Origin: CAZEZY01 sp964516635
Lineage (GTDB): Bacteria; Pseudomonadota; Gammaproteobacteria; Burkholderiales; Burkholderiaceae_C
Assembly (NCBI GenBank): GCA_964516635.1
Contig: CAZEZY010000026.1
Span: forward strand, 1 to 22,701
DNA: 22,701 nucleotides
Direction of reading: 5' to 3'
A model generated the notes under the pieces. That model was not told the origin of the DNA, searched no databases, and was given only the letters and a program-made list of their open reading frames with translations. The first letter of the stretch is position 1. Each line of letters begins with the position of its first letter. Shown piece after piece: positions 14,651-21,933 of the stretch. A program made the position numbers and the translations under genes.

Positions 14651-15534
14651 CAGCGACGAGGCAGGTGAATCAGCGGGTCGACGGGCTTGCCCTGGCGACG
14701 GACTTCAAAATGGAGCTTCACCCGGTCGGAGTCGCTGCTGCCCATTTCGGCGATTTTCTGGCCCTGCCTGACGTTCTGGTCTTCGCGAACCAGCAGAGAC
14801 TGGTTGTGGGCGTAGGCCGTCAGGTAGGTGTTGTTGTGCTTGAGGATGATCAGGTTGCCATAGCCACGCAGGCCCGCGCCAGCGTAGACCACTCGGCCAT
14901 CGGCTGCTGCAATCACCGGATCACCGGCTCGTCCGCCAATGCCGACCCCCTTGTTACGCGATTCGTCAAAGGGGTCGATCACCGGTCCGGTGGCCGGCCA
15001 GAGAAAGCGGATGTCGTCGCCCGCTGCCACCGATGACTGTGCAGGGGCCGCTGCAGGAGCAGGAGCAGGAGCAGGCGCAGGGGCTGCAGCGGTACCGGAC
15101 TCGGTCAGTGGCCGGCCCTGAGCACTTGAGGAGGCGATGGGCTGGGTGGCGGTGACCGGTGCGGCAGTGGGGGCAGCCGCGACAGCGGGCTCTGGTGGCA
15201 CCACGCGCAGCACCTGCCCCACCTCGATCAGGTTGGGATTGACAAGGCCATTCCAGGCCTGGATGTCGCGCCAGTTCTGACCGGTTTCCAGGCCGATCCG
15301 GATGAGCGTGTCGCCAGGACGCACCGTGTAATAACCCGGCTTGCCGGCGTTTTCGGCACCAGGGGGCAAAGGGGTGGCCGCTGCGGTCACTGCCGGCACC
15401 GGCGAGCGATCGACAACGGGGGCGCGCTGAGCGGGTTGCCTGGGCGCCGCACAGCCTGCCAGCACCACGGCCGACAGCACCAGAACCGGACCCCATGCAA
15501 AGTTCGGCCTCCCTTTAGGCTTGATCGGATTCAT
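14650..15534 (-). CDS. nlpD: NlpD-like LysM/LytM lipoprotein
   Basis: Envelope lipoprotein of the NlpD type, which activates amidases for septal peptidoglycan splitting. The chosen ATG at 15534 (294 residues) follows AAGAGGT; upstream in-frame starts at 15552-15555 lack one. The signal peptide ends in LAGC (Cys28). A LysM peptidoglycan-binding domain (about 66-110, YYTVRPGDTLIRIGLETGQN) is followed by an Ala/Pro linker and a C-terminal LytM (M23) domain. There the metal ligands are degenerate: GVGIGGRAGD lacks the HxxxD motif and only LHFEV keeps one His. This agrees with an amidase activator rather than an active peptidase. Confidence 0.92.
   Translation of the reverse strand: MNPIKPKGRPNFAWGPVLVLSAVVLAGCAAPRQPAQRAPVVDRSPVPAVTAAATPLPPGAENAGKPGYYTVRPGDTLIRIGLETGQNWRDIQAWNGLVNPNLIEVGQVLRVVPPEPAVAAAPTAAPVTATQPIASSSAQGRPLTESGTAAAPAPAPAPAPAAAPAQSSVAAGDDIRFLWPATGPVIDPFDESRNKGVGIGGRAGDPVIAAADGRVVYAGAGLRGYGNLIILKHNNTYLTAYAHNQSLLVREDQNVRQGQKIAEMGSSDSDRVKLHFEVRRQGKPVDPLIHLPRR
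15053..15084. repeat. Hexanucleotide tandem repeat inside nlpD
   Basis: About four to five copies of a 6-bp unit (GCAGGA, degenerating to GCAGGC/GCAGGG) encode the alternating Pro-Ala run in the linker between the LysM and LytM domains. Because the unit is two codons, copy-number changes keep the frame and only alter linker length. Confidence 0.75.
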
Positions 15535-15581
15535 GCAGTACCTCTTGGTCATCAAAAAGCCCGACGCACCCAGGCGGGTTG

Positions 15582-16349
15582 TCAGGCCACGCCCGATTTT
15601 AGGGGAACAAACCAGACAGACTCGAGCACCTGTCTGACAAATCCTGCAATGGTGCGCTCGATCACCACCAGACTTTGGCGCCCCGGTGTGAGTTCCGCAG
15701 GGGCCACCAGGCGCCCACCCACCGCCAGTTGCTCGAGCCAGGCCTGCGGAATATCGAGCCCGCCCGCCGCCGCCACGATACCGGCATAGGGACCGCCGGC
15801 GGCATACCCCGGCATCCCGTCGCCCAGAATCAGGTGGACATTGGGCAGGCGAAACGGCCGCAGGTTCTCACGCGCCTTGTCGTGCAGGCCGCGCAAGCGC
15901 TCCATGCTGTAAACCTCGGTGGCCACATGGCTGAGCAGGGCGGCCTGGTAACCGCATCCGGTGCCGATCTCGAGCACACGGCCGAGGCGTTGGGGATGTC
16001 CTTCGCAGAGCAACTCGATCATCCGACCCACCACACTGGGTTTGGAAATCGTCTGCCCCAGTCCGATGGGCAGGCTGGTGTCTTCGTAGGCCTGAGCCAC
16101 CAGCGCCGAGTCCACAAACCGGTGGCGTTCCACCCGCTCGAACGCCTGGATGACCGCCGGTTGGCTCAAACCCTGGGCCATGAGCTTGCGGACCATGGCC
16201 AGCCGCACGGCGCTCGAGTCCATGCCCGTGCCGCTGGGCGTGAGCCCCGGGGGCGCGATCGAACGCTTGGGTGATGCAGGCGTTGGCTGGGCCACCCAGC
16301 CAGGCAGTTTCGCCGGGAAGCCAGGCCGGGAGGGAGGTGGTCTGTTCAC
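15582..16349 (-). CDS. pcm: Protein-L-isoaspartate O-methyltransferase
   Basis: Repairs isoaspartyl residues in aged proteins by SAM-dependent methylation. The GTG at 16349 overlaps the surE TGA (GTGA) and gives 255 residues; the open frame continues further upstream but only inside surE. After a Pro/Ser-rich N-terminal extension of about 40 residues come MDSSAVRLAMVRKLMAQGLS, the active-site QTISKPSVVGRMIELL, motif I VLEIGTGCGYQAALLSHVA, and LEQLAVGGRLVAPA. The extension makes it longer than E. coli Pcm (208 residues). It lies between surE and nlpD as in many proteobacteria. Confidence 0.93.
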   Translation of the reverse strand: MNRPPPSRPGFPAKLPGWVAQPTPASPKRSIAPPGLTPSGTGMDSSAVRLAMVRKLMAQGLSQPAVIQAFERVERHRFVDSALVAQAYEDTSLPIGLGQTISKPSVVGRMIELLCEGHPQRLGRVLEIGTGCGYQAALLSHVATEVYSMERLRGLHDKARENLRPFRLPNVHLILGDGMPGYAAGGPYAGIVAAAGGLDIPQAWLEQLAVGGRLVAPAELTPGRQSLVVIERTIAGFVRQVLESVWFVPLKSGVA

Positions 16350-17185
16350 CGGGGCTGGTGCGCCTGGGGCGCGTTGCCCGCCAGGGGCTCGGCTGCCGGA
16401 TGACGCAGGGACAACTGGGCCGCCGACTGCGCCCAGTAGGCCAGTCGGGAATGGTCGGTGAGGTCGATCTGCAAGGGCGTGATGGACACATGGCCCTGGG
16501 CCGTGGCGTGAAAGTCCGTGCCTTCGGCATCGTCTTTGGCCGGGCCGGCTGCGCCAATCCAGTACATGGTTTCCCCGCGCGGACTGACCTGCGTGATGAC
16601 GCGTTCGGCTGCGTGCCGACGACCCAGCCGCGCCACCTTGAAACCCTGCATCTGCGCCAGCGGCAGGCAAGGCATGTTCACGTTGAGCAACCACGGCTCA
16701 TGGTGGCCGCCTTCGGCCGCCATCCGGTGGGCCTGCACAGAAGGTGCCAGAAATTCCACCAGCTCCCGGGCCTTGGCCGCTGCCGCATCCAGGTGGCGCC
16801 AGCCCTTCTCGGTCTGGGAAAAGGCAATGGCCGGCACCCCGAACAGGTAGCCTTCCATGGCGGCGCCCACGGTGCCAGAGTAGATGGTGTCGTCGCCCAT
16901 GTTGGCTCCGTTGTTGATGCCCGACACCACCAGATCGGGCGTGTAGCCCAGCAAACCGGTGAGCGCAATGTGCACACAGTCGGCTGGCGTGCCGTTCACG
17001 TAACGGAATCCATTGGGTGCCGTGTGCACATAAAGCGGCGAATGCAGCGTCAGGGCATTGGACTTGGCGCTGTTGTTGTGCTCGGGGGCCACCACTTCCA
17101 CGCTGGCGATATCGCTCAGAACCTCGTAGAGGGCCTGGATGCCAGGCGCCTGGTAGCCATCGTCGTTAGACAGAAGGATTTTCAT
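16346..17185 (-). CDS. surE: 5'/3'-nucleotidase SurE
   Basis: Metal-dependent nucleoside monophosphate phosphatase linked to stationary-phase survival. The ATG at 17185 gives the family N-terminus MKILLSNDDGYQAPGIQAL and 279 residues. The metal ligands Asp8, Asp9, Ser39 and Asn95 are all present (the last in SGINNGANMGDDT). There is a C-terminal extension of about 20-25 residues beyond the usual ~250. It has no Shine-Dalgarno, and a minus-strand TACAAT (17199-17194) lies 8 nt before the ATG, suggesting a leaderless mRNA. It is first gene of surE-pcm-nlpD-rlmD, all overlapping or closely spaced. Confidence 0.96.
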   Translation of the reverse strand: MKILLSNDDGYQAPGIQALYEVLSDIASVEVVAPEHNNSAKSNALTLHSPLYVHTAPNGFRYVNGTPADCVHIALTGLLGYTPDLVVSGINNGANMGDDTIYSGTVGAAMEGYLFGVPAIAFSQTEKGWRHLDAAAAKARELVEFLAPSVQAHRMAAEGGHHEPWLLNVNMPCLPLAQMQGFKVARLGRRHAAERVITQVSPRGETMYWIGAAGPAKDDAEGTDFHATAQGHVSITPLQIDLTDHSRLAYWAQSAAQLSLRHPAAEPLAGNAPQAHQPR

Positions 17186-17193
17186 TGTCAGGC

Positions 17194-17199
17194 ATTGTA
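17194..17199 (-). promoter_or_regulatory. Putative -10 of the surE operon
   Basis: TACAAT on the minus strand, ending 8 nt before the surE ATG. There is no clear -35 and no ribosome-binding site between it and the ATG. Confidence 0.4.
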
Positions 17200-17289
17200 G
17201 GGCGTCACCACAGAGACAGGCATGGCTGGCCATGGGCAAATGGGTTTGCCTATCATCCCACGACTTCGCAATCACCTCAGGAGACAAGC

Positions 17290-18282
17290 ATGCAGGCATG
17301 GCTGTGCGAAAACCCCGTGGGCGTGGATGCCCTCACCTGGCAAACGCTGCCCACCCCCGATCCGGGGCCCAGAGAGGTCCTGATCGAGATTCACGCCGCC
17401 AGCCTGAATTTCCCGGACCTGCTGATCGTTCAGAACAAGTACCAGATCAAACCCCCACTGCCCTTCGTGCCGGGCGCCGAATATGCCGGCATCGTCAGCG
17501 CCGCGGGCAGCGAGGTGAAGCACCTTAAGGTGGGCCAGCCCGTGGCCTGTCTGAGCGGCACCGGGGGTTTTGGCACGCACACCCTCGCCCCGGCCGCCTT
17601 GTGCATGCCGCTGCCGCCAGGCTTTGACCTGGTGGATGCCGCTGCCTTCATCATGACCTATGCCACCTCCTACCATGCACTGATCGATCGGGCGGCACTG
17701 AAGGCGGGCGAAACCGTGCTGGTGCTGGGCGGCGCTGGCGGGGTGGGCACGGCCGCCATCCAGATTGCCCGCGAGGCCGGGGCCCGGGTGATTGCGGCCG
17801 CCTCCAGCCCCGACAAGTGCGACCTGTGCATGGCCGCGGGTGCCCATGCCACCCTGAATTACAGCGAGCACACCCCCTCGGGTTCTTTGCGGGAAGCCAT
17901 CAAGGCGGCCACCGATGGCAAGGGGCCCGACGTGATCTACGACCCGGTGGGCGGGGATTTTGCCGAACCCGCCTTCCGGTCGATTGCCTGGCGGGGCCGC
18001 TATCTGGTCATCGGCTTTGCGTCGGGCCCCATCCCCAGCCTGCCACTCAACCTCCCGCTGCTCAAAGGCGCATCGATCGTGGGGGTATTCTGGGGGGATT
18101 TTGCCAAGCGCGAACCCGAGGCCAACGCCGCCATGATGCAGACCCTGGCCCAGTGGTATCTGCAGGACCGCATCAAGCCCGTGATCGATCGCACCCTGCC
18201 CATGAGCGAACTGCCGCAGGCCTACGCCCTCATGGGCAGCCGGCAGGTCAAGGGGAAACTGGTGCTGGTGAATTCGCGCTAA
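17290..18282 (+). CDS. NADPH:quinone oxidoreductase-like, zinc-independent MDR protein
   Basis: A 330-residue medium-chain reductase of the quinone oxidoreductase (QOR) group, using NAD(P)H to reduce quinones or enones in the cytosol. The nucleotide-binding loop GGAGGVG (147-153) and following helix TAAIQIAREAGARVI are clear. Substrate-domain motifs are SLNFPDLLIVQNKY and PGAEYAGIVSAAGSEV. The catalytic and structural zinc-ligand cysteines of alcohol dehydrogenases are missing. The ATG at 17290 follows AGGAG at good spacing. The natural substrate is unknown. The TPP riboswitch starts 27 nt after its stop with no visible terminator between, so read-through into the symporter is possible. Confidence 0.92.
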   Translation: MQAWLCENPVGVDALTWQTLPTPDPGPREVLIEIHAASLNFPDLLIVQNKYQIKPPLPFVPGAEYAGIVSAAGSEVKHLKVGQPVACLSGTGGFGTHTLAPAALCMPLPPGFDLVDAAAFIMTYATSYHALIDRAALKAGETVLVLGGAGGVGTAAIQIAREAGARVIAAASSPDKCDLCMAAGAHATLNYSEHTPSGSLREAIKAATDGKGPDVIYDPVGGDFAEPAFRSIAWRGRYLVIGFASGPIPSLPLNLPLLKGASIVGVFWGDFAKREPEANAAMMQTLAQWYLQDRIKPVIDRTLPMSELPQAYALMGSRQVKGKLVLVNSR

Positions 18283-18309
18283 ACTCGCGGCTTCATCATT
18301 TGTTCAATC

Positions 18310-18403
18310 GTCGCCAGGGGAGCCTCGCAAGGGGCTGAGAGTGCGCCATTCCGGTGCAGACCCTGGAACCTGATCCGGTTCATACCGGCGGAGGAAGCGC
18401 GAC
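18310..18403 (+). ncRNA. TPP riboswitch (THI element)
   Basis: A cis-acting thiamine pyrophosphate aptamer. The conserved blocks appear in order: AGGGGAGCC (18316-), GGGGCTGAGAGTGCG (18331-), ACCCTGGAACCTGATCCGG (from 18360), and the 3' ATACCGGCGGAGGAAGC. Closing stem P1 is GTCGC (18310-18314) with GCGAC (18399-18403). P2 pairs AGGGG with ACCCT. The P4/P5 arm has CCGGT-tcat-ACCGG. The ribosome-binding sequence GGAGGAAG (18390-18397) lies inside the conserved 3' part of the aptamer, and P1 ends at the base before the ATG. TPP binding should therefore hide the ribosome site directly and switch translation off. Confidence 0.96.
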
Positions 18404-19795
18404 ATGGCATACGCCACCATCGCCGCCCTGGGGGCGGCCCTTCTGCTGTTCGTCTGGGTCGGGCTGCGTGCCCGCTCACCCCACGGCGATCTCGATCAAT
18501 ACCTCACGGCACGGCACTCGCAGAACGCGACCACCCTGGGGTTGTCTTTTCTGGCGTCGGGCATGGGCGCCTGGATTCTGTTTGCCCCGCCCGAGGTCGG
18601 CGCCTTTGTGGGCCCCATCGCCCTGGCCGGTTACGCCCTGGGCTCTGCCCTGCCCTTCCTCATCCTGGCCTGGTGCGGCCCCGCCATCCGCCAGCGCCTG
18701 CCCCGAGGCCGCAGCATCAGCGAATACGCCCAGCAGCGCTTTGGCAACGGCCTCAAGCACTGGGTCTCGGTCATGTCGGTGCTGTACATGCTGTGCTTCA
18801 TCACGGCCGAGCTCACCGCCATCGGTGCCATCACGACCATGCTGTCCGACATTCCAGGCAGCTGGACGGTGATCGCCGTGGCTGTCACCACCCTCATCTA
18901 CACCGCCTGGGGCGGCTTGCGGGCCAGCCTCGCCACCGACCGCTGGCAGGCCTGGCTGCTGGTGGCCCTGCTGCTGATCGTGGGCGTGGTGGCCATCCAG
19001 GCCCTGCCTGCTGGCGCGTTCGAGCAGGCCCTTCCCTCTGCGCCGCTGGGGGTGTCGCTTTCCGTGGCCCTCACCCTGGTGATCGCCGTCACGGCGGCCA
19101 ACCTGTTTCACCAGGGTTACTGGCAGCGCGTCTGGGCCGCCGAAAGCAACGAAGCCCTGAACCGGGGTGCCTGGCTGGGTGGCGTGGCCACCATCGTCGT
19201 CGTCATGGTGGTGGGCGGGCTGGGCATCGTTGCGGCCATGTCAGGCCAGAACCTCGGCCAACCCCCGGCACCGTTTTTTGCCTTGCTGACCGGCGCCCCC
19301 GCCTGGCTGGCCCTGCCGGCACTGCTCCTGGCCATGGCCCTGGTCGCCTCCTCGGTGGACACCCTGCAGAACGGCATCGCCTCGCTGGTCACCACCAGCC
19401 GCAGCGACTTTTCTCTCAAGACGGCCCGCTGGATCACGGTGTTGCTGATGGTGCCGGTGGTCCTGGTGGCCCTGCAGGGCATGTCGGTGTTGCGCCTGTT
19501 CCTGATCGCCGACCTGCTCTGCGCCACCGCCGTGGTGCCGGTGCTGCTCGGTCTGTGGCAACGCATGACGCCCGCCGCCGCTGTGGCGGGCTGCGTGGCC
19601 GGTCTCGTGGGTGCGGTGCTGCCCGGCTGGGTGCAGACGGGCTCCTTCACGGGCGGCCTGCTCGCTGCCAGTTTCCCGAACAGCATTCCCACGCTGGCGC
19701 CGTTCCTCGGCGCCCTGGTCGCTTCCACCGCCGTGAGCCTGGCGGTGGTGGCGTTCACACGCTCAGCAGCAGGAAACGGCGCTCCCAGGGGCTGA
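18404..19795 (+). CDS. Sodium:solute symporter (SSS family), candidate thiamine/precursor transporter
   Basis: A 463-residue inner-membrane protein with about 12-13 hydrophobic segments. SSS-type features are the DLDQYLTARHSQNATTLGLSFLASGMGAW region (discontinuous first helix), RSISEYAQQRFGNGLKHW, and AANLFHQGYWQRVWAAES. The family (PanF, PutP, Dur3 relatives) couples solute uptake to sodium. The TPP riboswitch directly controls its start, which is the evidence that the substrate is thiamine or a precursor such as HMP. I recall an SSS-type candidate called ThiV from comparative genomics of thiamine regulons; orthology is untested. Its last 41 bp overlap the convergent glutamine synthetase-like gene. 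Confidence 0.9.
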   Translation: MAYATIAALGAALLLFVWVGLRARSPHGDLDQYLTARHSQNATTLGLSFLASGMGAWILFAPPEVGAFVGPIALAGYALGSALPFLILAWCGPAIRQRLPRGRSISEYAQQRFGNGLKHWVSVMSVLYMLCFITAELTAIGAITTMLSDIPGSWTVIAVAVTTLIYTAWGGLRASLATDRWQAWLLVALLLIVGVVAIQALPAGAFEQALPSAPLGVSLSVALTLVIAVTAANLFHQGYWQRVWAAESNEALNRGAWLGGVATIVVVMVVGGLGIVAAMSGQNLGQPPAPFFALLTGAPAWLALPALLLAMALVASSVDTLQNGIASLVTTSRSDFSLKTARWITVLLMVPVVLVALQGMSVLRLFLIADLLCATAVVPVLLGLWQRMTPAAAVAGCVAGLVGAVLPGWVQTGSFTGGLLAASFPNSIPTLAPFLGALVASTAVSLAVVAFTRSAAGNGAPRG

Positions 19796-21113
19796 CCACG
19801 TCAAAGTACTCCTGGTACTCGGCTTCCTTGATGGCGCTGTAGGTCTGCAGGAAGTGCTCACCAAAGAGCTCGGCCAGCGGTTCGCAGGCCGTCAGGCGCT
19901 CGATGGCATCGTCCAGATGCCGCGGCAACTGATGCGGCTGCTCGTAGGCACTGCCCGTGGTCGGTTCGCTGGGCCGAATGCGCTGCTTCATGCCCAGGTA
20001 ACCGCAGGCCAGGCTGACGGCAATCGCCAGGTAGGGGTTCACGTCCACACCGGCCAGCCGGTTTTCCACCCGCCGGGCCTCCGGGCCCGAGTGCGGCACC
20101 CGCAGGCCACAGGTGCGGTTGTCGTAACCCCAGCTCAGGTTGATGGGCGCCGACGTGAAACGCGACAGCCGCCGGTACGAGTTCACGTACGGCGCAAACA
20201 CGGCCGTGGCAGCGGGCAGGTAGGTCTGCAAGCCACCGATGAAATGGAAAAACGCCTCAGACGCCTCACCATCCGGGCGGCTGAAGATGTTCTGTCCGTT
20301 GACAGTGGACAGCACGCTCTGGTGGATGTGCATGGCACTGCCCGGCTGGCCCTGCATGGGCTTGGCCATGAACGTGGCGTACATGTTGTGGCGGATGGCC
20401 ACCTCCCGCACGGTGCGCTTGAACAGGAACACCTGGTCGGCCAGCGGCAAGGGGTCGCCATGGTCGAGGTTGATCTCCATCTGGGCGGTCCCCATCTCGT
20501 GAATGAGCGTGTCCAGCTGGATGCCCTGGGCCTCGCACCAGTCGTACATCACGTCAAAGATGTCGTCGTACTCGTTCACCGCGTCGATCGAGAAGCTCTG
20601 CATCCCGGCCTCGGTCCGCCGCGTGCGGCCCACCGGTGGCTTGAGCGGGATGTCTTCATCGGGCTCGACCTGAACCAGGTAGAACTCCATCTCGGGGGCA
20701 ATCACCGGCTTCCAGCCTTCCTTCTCGTAGAGCTGGATCATCCGGCGCAGCACCGCGCGCGGCGACAACGGGGTTTCGCTGCCGTCAAAACGGTAGCAGT
20801 CGTGAATGATCTGCGCCGTGGGCTCCTTCGCCCAGGGCACCGGCCTGAGGGTTCGGGCGTCGGGCGTGAGCACCATGTCACCGTCGGCCACCGAGGTGAA
20901 GTCCTTCTCCGGGTAATCGCCCGTCACGGTCATCGTGAGCACCGCCTCAGGCAGGCGCAGACCCACCGCCGGGTTGTACTTGTGCCGGGGCACGATCTTG
21001 CCTCTGGCCTGGCCCGCCATGTCGGGAATGAGGCATTCCACTTCGGTGATGCGGTGTTCGTCCATCCATTGCTGGATGTAAGCGGGATCGTGCTGGGCGA
21101 TGGGTTGTGCCAT
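19755..21113 (-). CDS. Glutamine synthetase family, gamma-glutamylputrescine synthetase-like (PuuA-like)
   Basis: ATP-dependent ligase of the glutamine synthetase fold, 452 residues. Metal and substrate residues include Glu141 and Glu143 in APEMEFYL, GTAQMEINLDHGD (about 208-220), HIHQS (262-266) and the ATP/phosphate region NRTCGLRVPHSG (332-343). The N-terminal WMDEHRITEVECLIPDMAGQARGK and the absence of an adenylylation-type tail distinguish it from GlnA; the pattern is that of PuuA-like enzymes that glutamylate putrescine or other amines. No other puu genes are adjacent, so the amine is uncertain. The ATG at 21113 lacks a clear Shine-Dalgarno. Confidence 0.88.
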   Translation of the reverse strand: MAQPIAQHDPAYIQQWMDEHRITEVECLIPDMAGQARGKIVPRHKYNPAVGLRLPEAVLTMTVTGDYPEKDFTSVADGDMVLTPDARTLRPVPWAKEPTAQIIHDCYRFDGSETPLSPRAVLRRMIQLYEKEGWKPVIAPEMEFYLVQVEPDEDIPLKPPVGRTRRTEAGMQSFSIDAVNEYDDIFDVMYDWCEAQGIQLDTLIHEMGTAQMEINLDHGDPLPLADQVFLFKRTVREVAIRHNMYATFMAKPMQGQPGSAMHIHQSVLSTVNGQNIFSRPDGEASEAFFHFIGGLQTYLPAATAVFAPYVNSYRRLSRFTSAPINLSWGYDNRTCGLRVPHSGPEARRVENRLAGVDVNPYLAIAVSLACGYLGMKQRIRPSEPTTGSAYEQPHQLPRHLDDAIERLTACEPLAELFGEHFLQTYSAIKEAEYQEYFDVVSPWERRFLLLSV

Positions 21114-21141
21114 GGATGTGCGAGGCAGTGGAGATCAGCGT

Positions 21142-21172
21142 AATGTAAGCCTTGCACCACACGAGCTGGCAA
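21142..21172 (-). promoter_or_regulatory. Putative promoter of the PuuA-like gene
   Basis: On the minus strand TTGCCA (21172-21167) could be the -35 and TACATT (21147-21142) the -10, with a 19-bp spacer (18 bp if the hexamer is read as TTACAT). Start of transcription would fall about 20 nt before the ATG. Confidence 0.4.
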
Positions 21173-21213
21173 CCGCTTGCCCGCGGGCAGATGGGGCCGC
21201 TTGCCTCGGCGGG

Positions 21214-21246
21214 GTGGACGAAGAGTGGACAACCGGTGGACAAATT
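21214..21246 (+). repeat. Three 11-bp direct repeats, operator-like, upstream of the LexA-like gene
   Basis: GTGGAC occurs at 21214, 21225 and 21236, exactly 11 bp apart, giving three head-to-tail copies (GTGGACGAAGA, GTGGACAACCG, GTGGACAAATT). The period is one helical turn, so all copies face the same side of the DNA. The second copy supplies a TGGACA that could be the -35 (21226-21231), with TACCAT (21250-21255) as -10 at 18 bp. An operator for the adjacent LexA-like repressor is the natural reading. Confidence 0.6.
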
Positions 21247-21285
21247 CGCTACCATAGCGGTCATTCATTCACCCTCGCGTGCATC

Positions 21286-21861
21286 ATGGCCGACAAAAAA
21301 CACCTGGACGCCCTGCGCATCTACTGGAAAGAGCACAAGGCTTTCCCCTCCATGGCCCGACTGGCCGACGTGCTGGGCCTGGCCTCTTCAGGCGGCGTGT
21401 TCAAGGTCATCGGCCGCCTGGTGGATGCGGGCTACCTGGAACGGGTGGACGGCCGGATCGCACCCACCCGCGAGTTTTTCGCGCTGCCCGTGATGGGCAA
21501 GGTCCGCGCCGGCTTGCCTCAGGAAGAAGACCAGACCGCCGGCCTCGAAATGGTGGGTGTGGAGGACTTCCTCATCCGTCACCCGGATCGCACCGTGTTC
21601 TGCCGCGTCCGCGGCGACTCCATGAAAGACGCCGGCCTGCTCGATGGCGACATGGTGGTGGTGGAGCGCAACCGCCCCACCAAGGCGGGCGACATCGTGG
21701 TCGCCCTGGTCGACAACGACATGACGGTGAAGTACCTCTACCCGGTCAAAGGGGGGAGTGGCTGGGTGCTGAAGCCCGCCAACCCCGACTACCCCGACAT
21801 CATGGCCCAGCAGTCGCTGGAGGTGCTGGGTGTGGTCGTGGGCATGTTCAGGCGGTTCTGA
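21286..21861 (+). CDS. LexA-like S24 repressor/autoprotease
   Basis: A 191-residue protein with an N-terminal winged-helix domain (about 5-58, FPSMARLADVLGLASSGGVFKV) and a C-terminal S24 peptidase domain. The self-cleavage site is Ala75-Gly76 (GKVRAGLP), the nucleophile Ser112 (RGDSMKDAG) and the general base Lys149 (DMTVKYL), so cleavage should be possible. The N-terminal domain differs from classical LexA (no MxLTxRQ start), so it may be a LexA paralogue or family-specific SOS-type regulator. The ATG at 21286 starts the domain; an open frame continues upstream without homology. No Shine-Dalgarno is obvious. Three direct repeats lie just upstream. Confidence 0.85.
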   Translation: MADKKHLDALRIYWKEHKAFPSMARLADVLGLASSGGVFKVIGRLVDAGYLERVDGRIAPTREFFALPVMGKVRAGLPQEEDQTAGLEMVGVEDFLIRHPDRTVFCRVRGDSMKDAGLLDGDMVVVERNRPTKAGDIVVALVDNDMTVKYLYPVKGGSGWVLKPANPDYPDIMAQQSLEVLGVVVGMFRRF

Positions 21862-21933
21862 TCTGGCCTGACACGCCAAGGCCACCAAGCCACCATGCAA
21901 TCCCGCCAGGACGAGCGATGGCATGAACGGGCT

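Noticed and set aside
15053..15084. Phase-variation tract in nlpD
   Set aside because: The unit is six bases, so slippage would not shift the frame; it is a Pro-Ala linker repeat, not an on/off switch.
21100..21285. 62-residue upstream extension of the LexA-like protein
   Set aside because: The extension has no domain character, overlaps the PuuA-like start region and covers the promoter and direct repeats; the 21286 ATG begins the winged-helix domain.
21864..21884. TGGCC...GGCCA inverted repeat after the LexA-like gene
   Set aside because: Only 5 bp with an 11-nt loop and no T tract; too weak to call a terminator.
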